Assembly (NCBI GenBank): GCA_934793215.1 | Contig: CAKVOP010000001.1 | Span: 186,001-250,000 of the forward strand | Reading direction: 5' to 3' | From: an uncultured Clostridia bacterium | GTDB lineage: Bacteria > Bacillota > Clostridia > Christensenellales > UBA1242 | DNA: 64,000 nucleotides | Shown: piece after piece, positions 26,858-35,724 of the stretch | Layout: each line of letters begins with the position of its first letter | Numbering within the stretch: the stretch's first letter is position 1 | Notes under the pieces: model-generated | Databases searched by the model: none | What the model was told of the DNA's origin: nothing | What the model saw: only the letters and a program-made list of their open reading frames with translations | Made by a program: the position numbers and the translations under genes

Positions 26858-28033
26858 ATGGCAAGAAGAATTTATCTTGATAATGCTGCAACAACTTTCG
26901 TTTCAAGCGAAGTTTTGCAAGAAATGCTCCCTTGTTTCAACGCAATTTATGGTAATAGCAATTCTGTTCATTCTTATGGACGAGATGCAAATGCCATTGT
27001 GGATAGAGCAAGAGATAGAATTAAACATGCAATAAATGCAAAAATGGCAAATGAAATCTATTTTACTTCTGGCGGGACAGAAGCTGATAACTGGGCAATA
27101 ATTGGACTTGCTCATGCTCTTTCTGGCAAGGGTAAACATATTATTACAAGTAAAATTGAGCATCACGCTGTGTTAGATGCATGCAAAAGACTTGAAGAAG
27201 AGGGATACGAAGTAACATACCTTAATGTGGATAGCACAGGACTTGTCAACCTCGCTGAACTTTTGCACTCTATTAAACCAACTACAACTCTTGTTTCAAT
27301 TATGGCAGTAAATAATGAAGTGGGAACAATCCAAAACATTAAGGCTATCGGCAAAATTGCTCATGATTATGGCCTAGTTTTCCATACTGATGCTGTTCAA
27401 GCGGCTGGAGCAATCAAGTTAGATGTTCAAGATATGGAAATTGACGCGATGAGCCTTTCTGCACACAAGATTTTTGGACCAAAGGGTATTGGTTGCTTAT
27501 ATGTTAAAGAAGGCATCAAAATTGAACCTCTTATTGTTGGTGGAAGTCAAGAACGTGCAAAGCGAGGAGGAACTTTGAATGTTCCTGCGATTGCAGGTTT
27601 TGGTAAAGCAATGGAAATCGCTAGCCGTGATATTATTATAAATCAACAAAAACTTCGCGGAATAAGAGATTATTTTATATCAAATGTAAAAGATAAAATT
27701 GAGTATGTTTCTGTTAATGGTCACCCACAACAGAAAGTCAACGGAATTGTAAACCTTTCATTTGAAATGGTTGACAATGAAAGTTTGCTTATGCTTCTTG
27801 ATATGGACGGAGTCGCTGTTTCTACTGGTTCAGCTTGTACTTCAAACTCCATTGAGCCAAGTCATGTGCTTGAAGCAATGGGGCTTGATGAAAAACTTGC
27901 TCGCGGGTCATTAAGATTTTCTTTCAGCAAAAATATATCAAAGGCTGACATAGACTATGTTATTGAAGTGCTTTCAAAAGCAGTTGAAAGACTTAGATCT
28001 ATTTCAGCACTTTCAAAAGCGGGGAGGAAATAA
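26858..28033 (+). CDS. Cysteine desulfurase (NifS/IscS family)
   Basis: A 391-residue PLP enzyme that takes sulfur from cysteine for Fe-S cluster and tRNA thiolation. It begins RRIYLDNAATTFVS, with the PLP-lysine in SLSAHKIFGPKG and the sulfur-accepting cysteine in STGSACTSNS (class I, long loop). The start at 26858 has AAAGGAG upstream; an earlier in-frame ATG at 26825 falls within the promoter. It is followed 2 bp later by a NifU-like scaffold, so the pair forms a minimal ISC unit. Confidence 0.93.
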   Translation: MARRIYLDNAATTFVSSEVLQEMLPCFNAIYGNSNSVHSYGRDANAIVDRARDRIKHAINAKMANEIYFTSGGTEADNWAIIGLAHALSGKGKHIITSKIEHHAVLDACKRLEEEGYEVTYLNVDSTGLVNLAELLHSIKPTTTLVSIMAVNNEVGTIQNIKAIGKIAHDYGLVFHTDAVQAAGAIKLDVQDMEIDAMSLSAHKIFGPKGIGCLYVKEGIKIEPLIVGGSQERAKRGGTLNVPAIAGFGKAMEIASRDIIINQQKLRGIRDYFISNVKDKIEYVSVNGHPQQKVNGIVNLSFEMVDNESLLMLLDMDGVAVSTGSACTSNSIEPSHVLEAMGLDEKLARGSLRFSFSKNISKADIDYVIEVLSKAVERLRSISALSKAGRK

Positions 28034-28035
28034 TT

Positions 28036-28416
28036 ATGTTTAATGAAACCATTATGAAAAGATTTGCAAGTCCTGAACATGCAGGCGGATTAAGAGGTGC
28101 AAGCGGGACTGGAAAAGCGGGCGACAGTGAATGTGGAGATCTTGTTAGACTTTATATTGTTGTCGATGATAATGGCAGGATTGAAACTGCAAGATTTAAA
28201 GCTTACGGAAAAGTTTGCACTATTGTTGCAAGTGATATTGCTTGTGAGCTTATTGAAAGAAAAACACTTGACCGTGCTCTTGAAGTGACTGCAAAGGATA
28301 TTTTAGACGAAATGGGCGAAGTTCCAGAAGAAAGGCTTTACTCTGCAAATCTTGCAGAAGAAGCAATCAAAAACGCAATTGAAGATTACTGTAAAAAACA
28401 AGCAGTAATAAAATAA
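28036..28416 (+). CDS. NifU/IscU-like Fe-S scaffold
   Basis: A 126-residue scaffold on which Fe-S clusters are built. The start MFNETIMKRFASPEHAG and the first cysteine region GDSECGDLVRLYI (usual PxCGD) are clear. The second cysteine is in AYGKVCTIVAS (usual GCGAAIAS) and the third near YC at residue 119. The family fold is complete though some residues around the second cysteine differ. It is the second gene of the nifS operon. Confidence 0.9.
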   Translation: MFNETIMKRFASPEHAGGLRGASGTGKAGDSECGDLVRLYIVVDDNGRIETARFKAYGKVCTIVASDIACELIERKTLDRALEVTAKDILDEMGEVPEERLYSANLAEEAIKNAIEDYCKKQAVIK

Positions 28417-28476
28417 AGCGTTAAAATCAAATTGCTGAATTGGATTATGCATGATTTGATTTCATGTTTATATACA

Positions 28477-28528
28477 TAAAAGCACTCATGAAGAGATTCT
28501 TTTAGAGTTTCAAGTGGGTGCTTTTTTA
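28477..28528 (+). terminator. Terminator after the nifS-nifU pair
   Basis: AAAAGCAC pairs with GTGCTTTT around a longer loop, followed by a T-run. Confidence 0.65.
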
Positions 28529-28621
28529 GGCATTAATATTAAAATGAAAAGGTTTGACTAGTTATTGACAAAATTGGATAAATTTCGCATTGCTGGGGAT
28601 ACTAAAAACAAGGAGGGGAAC

Positions 28622-28807
28622 ATGAAAGACTTTATGATGCTTATGGGCTTTGGTGTAGGTCTTGTGACAGGAATGGTTTTATATAAATATTCCTCATGCT
28701 CAAAACAAGCATTCAATAAGGGCGAAAAAGCGATTGTTGAAGGCGTTGAAAAGTTAGAGCAAAAAGCGAAAGGGCAAATGAAAAAAGTTGCTGACAAAAA
28801 CAAATAA
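28622..28807 (+). CDS. Small single-pass membrane protein, YtxH-like
   Basis: A 61-residue protein with one N-terminal membrane helix (about residues 5-23, LMGFGVGLVTGMVLY) followed by a lysine-rich amphipathic helix. AAGGAGGGG lies 3 bp before the ATG. Its shape resembles small YtxH-type proteins; no function is assigned. Confidence 0.7.
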   Translation: MKDFMMLMGFGVGLVTGMVLYKYSSCSKQAFNKGEKAIVEGVEKLEQKAKGQMKKVADKNK

Positions 28808-28896
28808 TCTGCTTAAACCATATATATCTTAGGGCATTAAATATTATTTCTCACGACATCGTAAATTTTATGCGTGTTTTGCCCAAAACTCACCAA

Positions 28897-28930
28897 ACAA
28901 AAAATCCACTAGACTTCCTAGTGGATTTTA
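28897..28930 (-). terminator. Terminator of the SRP RNA
   Basis: On the minus strand AAAATCCACTAG pairs with CTAGTGGATTTT followed by T residues, about 25 nt beyond the RNA's 3' end. Confidence 0.88.
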
Positions 28931-28954
28931 TATTTTCTCAAGCCAGTGCTTGTT

Positions 28955-29236
28955 ATTTTCTTACCGAGCATCTTTTATTGATAAAAAGTTCATAACTGCC
29001 TCACGCTTTTATCGCTCCACCAAAGTTACCTTATGGCACACCAAAGTGTCCTCTTAGTGATGCTACCGTCAGGTCCTGACACGATTCAAAGATTTTGATT
29101 GCATAAGACCTTAATTTCATCACGATAAAACCATGCACATTTTTACAAAAATTAAACCGCTAAAAGCATTCAACCCCACTGTAGCGGATTGTGGGTAACA
29201 GAGCACCGCTAACTCTCCGTCTAGCTCGGTTTAATT
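28955..29236 (-). ncRNA. ffs: Signal recognition particle RNA, long Bacillus/Clostridia type
   Basis: The minus strand contains the S-domain core GTGTCAGGACCTGACGGTAGCATCAC (in the plus strand at 29057-29082): the UCAGG and AGCA sides of the symmetric loop, the ACC/GGU stem, and a UGAC apical tetraloop in place of GGAA. The 5' part AGCTAGACGGAGAGTTAGCGG and GTTACCCACAATCCGCTA form the Alu domain of the long Gram-positive form. ACCGAGC near the 5' end pairs with GCTCGGT near 28961, defining the ends. Total about 282 nt. It partners Ffh for membrane targeting. Confidence 0.93.
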
Positions 29237-29265
29237 ATTTTAGCAAAAAAGCGATTGTTTTGCAA
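29237..29265 (-). promoter_or_regulatory. Promoter of the SRP RNA
   Basis: On the minus strand TTGCAA (29260-29265), a 17-bp spacer and TAAAAT (29237-29242), just upstream of the RNA's first base. Confidence 0.75.
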
Positions 29266-29407
29266 TAAAAAAATGATAATTTATTAAAATAAAGTGTAAA
29301 AATTTGGCAAATTGTGATTTTCTTTTCAAAACCGCCTGCGAAGTGGCAAAATCGTTTTAATTGCAAGGCCAAATATGCTATAATATATATGTTTAAAAGG
29401 GGAAGAC

Positions 29408-30139
29408 ATGGGGGATAGAGATTTATTCAACAACTCAAAACGCTTTTTAGATGCATATAATAACATAGATTATGCTCTTAAAAGAAGATATGATTTTCAC
29501 CGCTCAATGGGCTTTTCTGACCTTATAAGAAAGACAGCATCTTTGAATTACATTGTGCGTAAATATGAAGATTGCCTTATTGATTATGGTAGGTTAAGAA
29601 ATGCAATCGTTCACAATAATAATGAAGATTTTGTTATCGCAGAGCCTCATAATTCAGTGGTTGAAAATATTGAGCATATCGAAAAATTAATCACCACGCC
29701 ACCACGTGCTCTCGACAGCGTGGCAATAAGAGATGTTTTGACAGTCCCAGCGGACAAGAGCATGAGAGATGTTATTATGCTAATGTCATCAAGTGGTTAT
29801 TCAAATTTGCCGGTATATAAAAATGGAGCACTTATTGGAGTTGCAAACGGGCAGAAAATAATTAATTCTATGGGACAGTATTTGCTTTCTGGTGGAAAGC
29901 CTATGACATTTTTAGATAATGTACAAATTGAAGACATGCTTTCTTCCATTGAAAACACAAATTATTACTGCGTAAAAAAAGAGGATTGCACAGTGGAAGA
30001 TGCCTTGGAAGAATTTAACAGCAACCACAAATTGCTTGCAATCTTGTTTACTAAAAGGGGGACAACTAATGAATTGCCTGTTGGCATTATGACCGCATCT
30101 AATATAGTTGAGGCTCAAAATGTCATAGAAAATTATTAG
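29408..30139 (+). CDS. HEPN-like plus twin-CBS-domain protein
   Basis: A 243-residue protein. Residues about 1-90 are helical and end in YGRLRNAIVHNN, an R-N-x3-H motif typical of HEPN domains. Residues about 105-240 are a pair of CBS motifs (VRDVLTVP-like start, MLMSSSGYSNLPVYKNGALIGV, and the second half ending LPVGIMTASNIVE), which bind adenine nucleotides. Such a combination could make an RNA-binding or RNase-like domain sensitive to nucleotide state; that is inference. It is followed by an 83-residue unknown in the same direction. Confidence 0.72.
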   Translation: MGDRDLFNNSKRFLDAYNNIDYALKRRYDFHRSMGFSDLIRKTASLNYIVRKYEDCLIDYGRLRNAIVHNNNEDFVIAEPHNSVVENIEHIEKLITTPPRALDSVAIRDVLTVPADKSMRDVIMLMSSSGYSNLPVYKNGALIGVANGQKIINSMGQYLLSGGKPMTFLDNVQIEDMLSSIENTNYYCVKKEDCTVEDALEEFNSNHKLLAILFTKRGTTNELPVGIMTASNIVEAQNVIENY

Positions 30140-30145
30140 GATATT

Positions 30146-30397
30146 ATGGAAAAGAAAAAAAATTGTGTAAAAGATATATATGTTTGGCTTGACGGCGGAA
30201 GGCAAAAAGCATGCTCCGTCAAATGCGACAACAAAGATATAGAAAAACTTTTAACAAGCCTTGAAGAAGAGTTTAACAAAATGTTCACTTATGGCGAAAG
30301 TTATAAAATTTTCTATGGAGAAGGCTCGCTTGAGAAGGCACTTAAACATTGCCAGTCAAAGATTAAAAAACTTATAAAGAAAGCCGAAGAGGCTTAA
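30146..30397 (+). CDS. Hypothetical 83-aa protein
   Basis: A charged, lysine-rich protein with a short beta-like N-terminus (KDIYVWLDGGRQKACSV) and helical C-terminus. It starts 6 bp after the CBS protein stop and is probably cotranscribed. No known family is seen. Confidence 0.6.
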   Translation: MEKKKNCVKDIYVWLDGGRQKACSVKCDNKDIEKLLTSLEEEFNKMFTYGESYKIFYGEGSLEKALKHCQSKIKKLIKKAEEA

Positions 30398-30433
30398 AAG
30401 TTCAATTCAAGCATTATTAAAGATTAAAAATGC

Positions 30434-30462
30434 TTGACAAAAGAAAAAATTATATTTAAAAT
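30434..30462 (+). promoter_or_regulatory. Promoter of the ileS T-box leader
   Basis: TTGACA (30434-30439), a 17-bp spacer, TAAAAT (30457-30462), a few bases before the T-box. Confidence 0.85.
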
Positions 30463-30469
30463 AACTGCA

Positions 30470-30710
30470 TAAAAAGCGTAGATAAAAGACAACACCTTTT
30501 CAAATATTTTACAGAGAGTTGCCGTTTGGTGCAAGGCAATAAAAGAAAGGAAAAGGTTATCACTTTTGGAGCTACTTTTGTGAAATAATAGTAACATAAG
30601 TCGGGACTTCCCGTCATAGAAGAGGTGGGTGCTGGCCTACTATAAGTTTACAAGTGGTTTATTAAATCGCACTAGGTTTTCTTGTAACTTGGTGTGATTT
30701 TTTGTTAAAA
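30470..30710 (+). promoter_or_regulatory. T-box riboswitch of ileS
   Basis: This 240-nt leader carries an AGAGAG-like stem I region with GTAG/CTAC base pairing, an ATC codon at 30559-30561 in the specifier-loop position (isoleucine), a degenerate T-box (GAGGTGGGTGCTGGC at about 30626), and a terminator in which AATCGCACTAGG pairs with a GTGTGATT strand ahead of a T-run (30664-30705). It senses uncharged tRNA-Ile and governs ileS. The T-box consensus is weaker than in the tyrS leader at 59272. Confidence 0.78.
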
Positions 30711-30718
30711 GGAGAAAA

Positions 30719-33700
30719 ATGATGAAAAAAGAACAAGCTATGCCAAATTTTGTCGAGTTAGAGCACAATGTACTTGATTTTTGGAAAGATAATGATTGCT
30801 TTCACAAACTTGTTAAAAAAAATGAAGGTCATGAGAGGTTTAAATTTCTAGATGGCCCTGCAACCGCAAACAACAGACTTGGAATTCACCATTTTTGGGG
30901 AAGAACGCTTAAAGACCTTACCATTCGTTATAATGCTTTAAAAGGTAAAGACTGTATGTATCAAAATGGCTTTGATGGACAAGGTCTTTGGGTCGAAGTT
31001 AATGTTGAAAAAGAACTTGGGCTTAACGGAAAACCTGAAATCGCACAATATGGAATTGACAAATTCACAAATAAGTGTATGGAAAGAGTAAACTATTTTG
31101 CAAACGAAATCACCAATCAATCAATTCGCATGGGGCAATGGATGGATTGGGAGCATAGTTATCTTACAAATACTGATGAAAACATCACTTCAATATGGCA
31201 TTTTCTCAAAAAGTGCGATGAAAAAGGTTGGATTGTAAAGAAAAATCGTCCTATGGCATGGTGTCCTCGCTGTGGAACCAGCCTTTCGGAACATGAGATG
31301 AGTTCGTCGTACCATGAGGTAGAGCATACTGCAATATTTGCAAAGTTTCCAGTTAAAGGGCAAGATTTTAAAATTGTCGCGTGGACAACCACTCCTTGGA
31401 CGCTGTCTGCTAATGTTGCACTTGCAGTAAATCCTGATTTTACTTATGTTTTGGTTGATTTTAATGGCGAAAAACTTGTTCTTGGGAAAGATAGACTTTG
31501 TGTGCTAAAAGGCGACGCCAAAGTTTTAAAAGAAATGAAAGGGGCTGACCTCGTTGGATTAGAATATGAGACATGTTTCCCAGAACTTGGCATGCAAAAC
31601 TTTGCACATAAAGTTGTCGCATGGGACATGGTCGATAACGCAGAGGGAAGTTGTGTTGTTCACATTGCTCCAGGCTGTGGTGCAGAAGACTTTGAACTTG
31701 GTCAATCTCTTAATTTGCCAGAAATCTGCCCAATCAATGAACAAGGCGTGATGCTTGACTCAACTGGATTTCTTGCAGGCAAGAAAACAACCGATGTTGT
31801 TCAAATGGTTGTGGATAGACTTCAAAATGATGGCAAACTTTTATATGCCCATAAATATAAACATAGCTATCCATTTTGCTGGCGTTGCAAAACAGACCTT
31901 GTTTACAAACTTATTTCTGCTTGGTTTATTAAAATCGATGAAATTCGTCCTCTTGCGTTAAAAGCGATAGAAGATGTTGAATTTAAGCCTGCTTATGCTA
32001 AAAAGCGTATGATTGATTGGCTTGAAAATATGGGGGACTGGAATATTTCTCGTTCTAGATTTTATGGACTTCCTCTTCCTTTCTATGTTTGTGAAAAATG
32101 CGGAAAAGTTCATGTGATTGGTTCAAAAGAAGAATTGAGAGAAAAAGCGGTTAACCCTGAAATGGTTGACGCACTTCCAAATATCCACAAACCTTGGATT
32201 GATGAAATCAAAATTAGATGTGAATGTGGTGAAATCCTTTCTCGAATTCCAGAGGTGGGAGATGTTTGGCTTGATGCAGGCATTACCCCATTTAGCACTA
32301 AAAAATATTTTACCGATAGAAAGTTTTTTGAAAACAATTTCCCAAGTGATTATGTCTGTGAAATGATTGAGCAAATTAAACTTTGGTTCTACTCTTTGCT
32401 TATAATGAGCGTAGTTCTCACTGGAGAAGCTCCATACAAAAAGGTGTGCACTTATCAATATGTAAAAGATGAAAAGGGTGGTGAGTTCCATAAGAGTGGT
32501 GGCAACACACTTGAAGCCGATAAAGTTGCCGACAATGTGGGGGCTGATGTCGTAAGATATTTGTTCTCTTCTTCCAGCCCAACAAATGATATGCGTTTTG
32601 GCTTTACACTTACTGATGAAGCAAGAAGAAAACTTTTAGCATTCTGGAATGTTTATACATTCTTTAACACCTATGCATGCATTGATAACCCAGACATAGC
32701 TCATTTTGAACCAGATGAAAGTGACTTACAAGTGGCTGACAAATGGCTTATAGAAAGCGTAAATAAATTTATAAAAGATAGCGACCTTAATTATAGCGAA
32801 GATAAAGCATATCTTGTTGTAAAAGATTTTGAAAAGCTCGTTGACGACCTTTCAAACTTTTACATTCGTTCAAACAGAAAGAGATTTTGGAAGAGTGAAA
32901 ATAAGCGTGACCAAATGACTGCTTATTGGTGCCTTTACTATGCAATTAAGTCTTGCGTTAGCGTTATGACCCCAATCATTCCTTTCGTTTGTGAACATAT
33001 TTGGCAAAATCTCGTAAGAGAAATTGAACCTAACGAAGCTGAATGTGTAATGCTTGCAGGTTATCCAAAAGAAATTTATCCTCTTCACTTTGAGAACATA
33101 CTTGCTTATACTGAAAAAGCAAGAGATGTAATGTCAATTGCTCAAAGATTAAGAAATGAAAATCAAATAAAAGTTAAGCAACCTCTTCGCACCATGTATG
33201 TAACGGGTGACGAATTTGCTCATTGCGTGCTTGACGAGTTTGGCAGTATTATCAAAGAAGAACTTAATATAAAAAATCTTGAGGTTGTCAAAGATGAAAG
33301 TCGTTTCAATGATGAATATCTGTCAGTAAACTTTAAAAAGGCAGGTGCAGTCCTTAAAGGAGAAGTTCAAGCGTTAAAAGAGACTCTTGCACATCTTACT
33401 GGCGAAGAAAATAAGATTGTCATGGAAGGTTATCGAAAAGGTAAAGTTACCATTGGCAAATTCATTGACCTTGATAGCGAACTTTTCAATCTTGAAAAGA
33501 AACCAAAGGGCGACTATGTTATTGCTCATGAAAATGGCAATACTGTCGTGCTTGACGTCAACCTTGATGAGGAACTTATCATGGAAGGGGAATACCGAGA
33601 ATTTGTGAGGGGACTACAAGTTTTAAGAAAAGAGGCTGATTTCTTGATTGAAGATAGAATAGAAGCAACTTTTGAAACAAGTGATACTCATATTCAAAAA

Positions 33701-33835
33701 GTTCTTGATAAATTTAAAGACAAAATTATGCAAGAAGTTTTGATTAAGGAAATAAAACCTTGTCTTTCTAATCCAATTATCACAAAGGAAGTTGAAATGG
33801 GAGATGGAAGCGTAAAAGTTACACTTGCGAAATAA
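30719..33835 (+). CDS. ileS: Isoleucine-tRNA ligase, long (type 2) form
   Basis: A class I synthetase of 1038 residues that charges tRNA-Ile. The HIGH region reads LGIHHFWGRTLKD and the KMSKS region EFHKSGGN, both divergent. The substrate-binding stretch DGQGLWVEVNVEKELG, the CP1 editing domain (AWTTTPWTLSANVALAVNPD) and the anticodon-binding domain are complete. Length over 1000 and the GxHHxxxRTxKD signature put it in the eukaryote-like IleRS2 group, which is often less sensitive to mupirocin than IleRS1. T-box controlled and transcribed alone. Confidence 0.92.
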   Translation: MMKKEQAMPNFVELEHNVLDFWKDNDCFHKLVKKNEGHERFKFLDGPATANNRLGIHHFWGRTLKDLTIRYNALKGKDCMYQNGFDGQGLWVEVNVEKELGLNGKPEIAQYGIDKFTNKCMERVNYFANEITNQSIRMGQWMDWEHSYLTNTDENITSIWHFLKKCDEKGWIVKKNRPMAWCPRCGTSLSEHEMSSSYHEVEHTAIFAKFPVKGQDFKIVAWTTTPWTLSANVALAVNPDFTYVLVDFNGEKLVLGKDRLCVLKGDAKVLKEMKGADLVGLEYETCFPELGMQNFAHKVVAWDMVDNAEGSCVVHIAPGCGAEDFELGQSLNLPEICPINEQGVMLDSTGFLAGKKTTDVVQMVVDRLQNDGKLLYAHKYKHSYPFCWRCKTDLVYKLISAWFIKIDEIRPLALKAIEDVEFKPAYAKKRMIDWLENMGDWNISRSRFYGLPLPFYVCEKCGKVHVIGSKEELREKAVNPEMVDALPNIHKPWIDEIKIRCECGEILSRIPEVGDVWLDAGITPFSTKKYFTDRKFFENNFPSDYVCEMIEQIKLWFYSLLIMSVVLTGEAPYKKVCTYQYVKDEKGGEFHKSGGNTLEADKVADNVGADVVRYLFSSSSPTNDMRFGFTLTDEARRKLLAFWNVYTFFNTYACIDNPDIAHFEPDESDLQVADKWLIESVNKFIKDSDLNYSEDKAYLVVKDFEKLVDDLSNFYIRSNRKRFWKSENKRDQMTAYWCLYYAIKSCVSVMTPIIPFVCEHIWQNLVREIEPNEAECVMLAGYPKEIYPLHFENILAYTEKARDVMSIAQRLRNENQIKVKQPLRTMYVTGDEFAHCVLDEFGSIIKEELNIKNLEVVKDESRFNDEYLSVNFKKAGAVLKGEVQALKETLAHLTGEENKIVMEGYRKGKVTIGKFIDLDSELFNLEKKPKGDYVIAHENGNTVVLDVNLDEELIMEGEYREFVRGLQVLRKEADFLIEDRIEATFETSDTHIQKVLDKFKDKIMQEVLIKEIKPCLSNPIITKEVEMGDGSVKVTLAK

Positions 33836-33880
33836 GTTTTATGATTTAGTCAAAAAATTATAAATGATTTATAAATCGAA

Positions 33881-33918
33881 AAAATAGAGAATGCAATTAT
33901 CACATTCTCTATTTTTTT
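33881..33918 (+). terminator. Terminator after ileS
   Basis: ATAGAGAATG pairs with CATTCTCTAT around a short loop, then a T-run. Confidence 0.85.
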
Positions 33919-34033
33919 ATTATTTAGCGTAGCTATTAAATTTTATTTTGACTTTTGAGGTTTTGCATGTATAATTGTATAGAAAGAATTTTTGAATTTT
34001 TTTAGACTGGCAGTAAGAGGTAAGGTGCTATTT

Positions 34034-34885
34034 ATGAAAATTGCAAGCGATTGGGTTGACTATAAGGTTATCGCAACTGGCAATGGTGAAAAACTTGAAA
34101 AATGGGGTGAATATACTCTGTTGCGTCCAGACCCACAAGTGATTTGGAAAGCAAAAAGTGATTTGTCAAAATATAAGGGGCTTGACGCGCATTATATACG
34201 CTCTTCAACGGGTGGCGGAGCGTGGAACTTCTTGCATAGAATGCCCGAAGAGTGGAATATTAAGTGGAAGAACTTAACATTCTCACTTAAACCAATGGGA
34301 TTCAAACATACTGGACTTTTCCCTGAACAGGCGGTAAACTGGAATGACATGATAACCGCAATCAAAGGTGCAGGCAGAGAGATTAAAGTCTTAAATCTAT
34401 TTGCTTATACTGGTGGAGCGAGTGTTGCTTGTGCAAGTGCGGGAGCAAAAGTTACGCATGTTGACGCAAGTAAGGGAATGGTTGAAAGAGCCAAAGAAAA
34501 TGCAAAACTAAATAGAATAACTACTATTCGTTATATCGTGGACGATTGCAAAAAATTTATTGAGCGCGAAAAAAGAAGAGGAAACACATACGACGCAATA
34601 ATCATGGACCCACCATCTTATGGCAGAGGAACTAATGGGGAAATGTGGAAACTTGAAGACAATCTTTATGATTTTATTGCACTTACAAAAGAGGTTCTAT
34701 CGGATAATCCACTTTTTGTTCTTATTTCGTCCTATACAACAGGGCTTCAAGCAAGTGTTCTATCAAATCTGTTGACATTAGTGTTTGGCGAGGGCGGAAT
34801 TGACGCTGATGAGATTGGCCTTCCAACTGATGAAAAAATTGTGCTTCCATGTGGGGCAAGAGGTATTAAGATATGGAAAAATTAA
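34034..34885 (+). CDS. SAM-dependent rRNA methyltransferase, RlmI/RlmK-like
   Basis: A 283-residue class I methyltransferase. Residues about 110-240 hold the Rossmann core (VLNLFAYTGGASVACASAGAKVTHVDASKGMVE, then an acidic loop in the NAKLNRI-TIRYIVDD segment). The catalytic motif IIMDPPSYG is like m5C/m6A RNA methylases of the RlmI family. The N-terminal PUA-like part is short. The start at 34034 has AGGTAAGGTG upstream. It overlaps the pseudouridine synthase gene by 13 bp, so the two are coexpressed RNA-modification enzymes. Confidence 0.83.
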   Translation: MKIASDWVDYKVIATGNGEKLEKWGEYTLLRPDPQVIWKAKSDLSKYKGLDAHYIRSSTGGGAWNFLHRMPEEWNIKWKNLTFSLKPMGFKHTGLFPEQAVNWNDMITAIKGAGREIKVLNLFAYTGGASVACASAGAKVTHVDASKGMVERAKENAKLNRITTIRYIVDDCKKFIEREKRRGNTYDAIIMDPPSYGRGTNGEMWKLEDNLYDFIALTKEVLSDNPLFVLISSYTTGLQASVLSNLLTLVFGEGGIDADEIGLPTDEKIVLPCGARGIKIWKN

Positions 34886-35571
34886 CTGTTTTATATGAAG
34901 ACAACCATTGTATTGTAGTTGTAAAACCACAAAATGTCCCTTCACAAGAGGACGCGTCTGGTGATAAAGATATGCTTACAATGGTTAAAGAGTATATTAA
35001 AGAGAAATATAATAAAGAAGGTGAAGCCTTTGTCGGGCTTGTTCATAGACTTGACCGCCCTACGGGGGGAATAATGGTTTTCGCTAAAACTTCAAAGGGT
35101 GCGAGCAGGTTAAGCGAACAAATCAAAAACGGCCAGATGCAAAAAACTTATTATGCTGTCACTACAAAAACCCCACAACTCAAAGCCGACACGCTTTGTC
35201 ACTTTTTAAAGAAAGATGAGAAAAATAATATCGTTAGAATTGCACCAAGAAGTGAAAAAGGTGTTAAAGAAGCAAAACTTTCTTATAAGGTTCTGCAAAC
35301 TACCGATGAAATGGCACTTGTTGAAGTTAAACTTATCACTGGAAGAAGTCATCAAATTCGTGTACAATTTGCTGGGATAAATTGTCCTCTTGTAGGTGAT
35401 AACAAGTATGGTAAAGATAAATTTTCTGCGTCAACAAACCTGGGGCTTTGGGCTGGAAGACTTGAATTTTTACACCCTGTAACAAAGCAAAAAATGACCT
35501 TTGCTTGCCCTCCAGATACAGAAAAATCACCTTGGAACAAGTTTTTTATGGATAAGTATTTTTTAAGATAA
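34873..35571 (+). CDS. RluA-family pseudouridine synthase
   Basis: A 232-residue enzyme that isomerises uridine in rRNA or tRNA. The catalytic aspartate is in VHRLDRPTGGIMVFAKT (LDRPTGG), and SRLSEQIKNGQMQKTYYAV and the ITGRSHQIRVQFA strand are typical. No S4 domain is present. The exact target position cannot be told from sequence. Confidence 0.9.
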   Translation: MEKLTVLYEDNHCIVVVKPQNVPSQEDASGDKDMLTMVKEYIKEKYNKEGEAFVGLVHRLDRPTGGIMVFAKTSKGASRLSEQIKNGQMQKTYYAVTTKTPQLKADTLCHFLKKDEKNNIVRIAPRSEKGVKEAKLSYKVLQTTDEMALVEVKLITGRSHQIRVQFAGINCPLVGDNKYGKDKFSASTNLGLWAGRLEFLHPVTKQKMTFACPPDTEKSPWNKFFMDKYFLR

Positions 35572-35647
35572 AATTAAATTTGTTTTGAACATCTTTGACT
35601 ACAAATTTAATTGTAAATTAACTATTATTAAAAGAAATTTAATTAAA

Positions 35648-35678
35648 TTGACCAATTTTTAAAAGTTGGTCTTTTTTG
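35648..35678 (+). terminator. Terminator after the pseudouridine synthase gene
   Basis: GACCAA (35650-35655) pairs with TTGGTC (35666-35671), then a T-run. Confidence 0.82.
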
Positions 35679-35724
35679 TTGTAAAATTTTTATTATTTTA
35701 CTAAAATATAAAAAGGAGTCAAAA

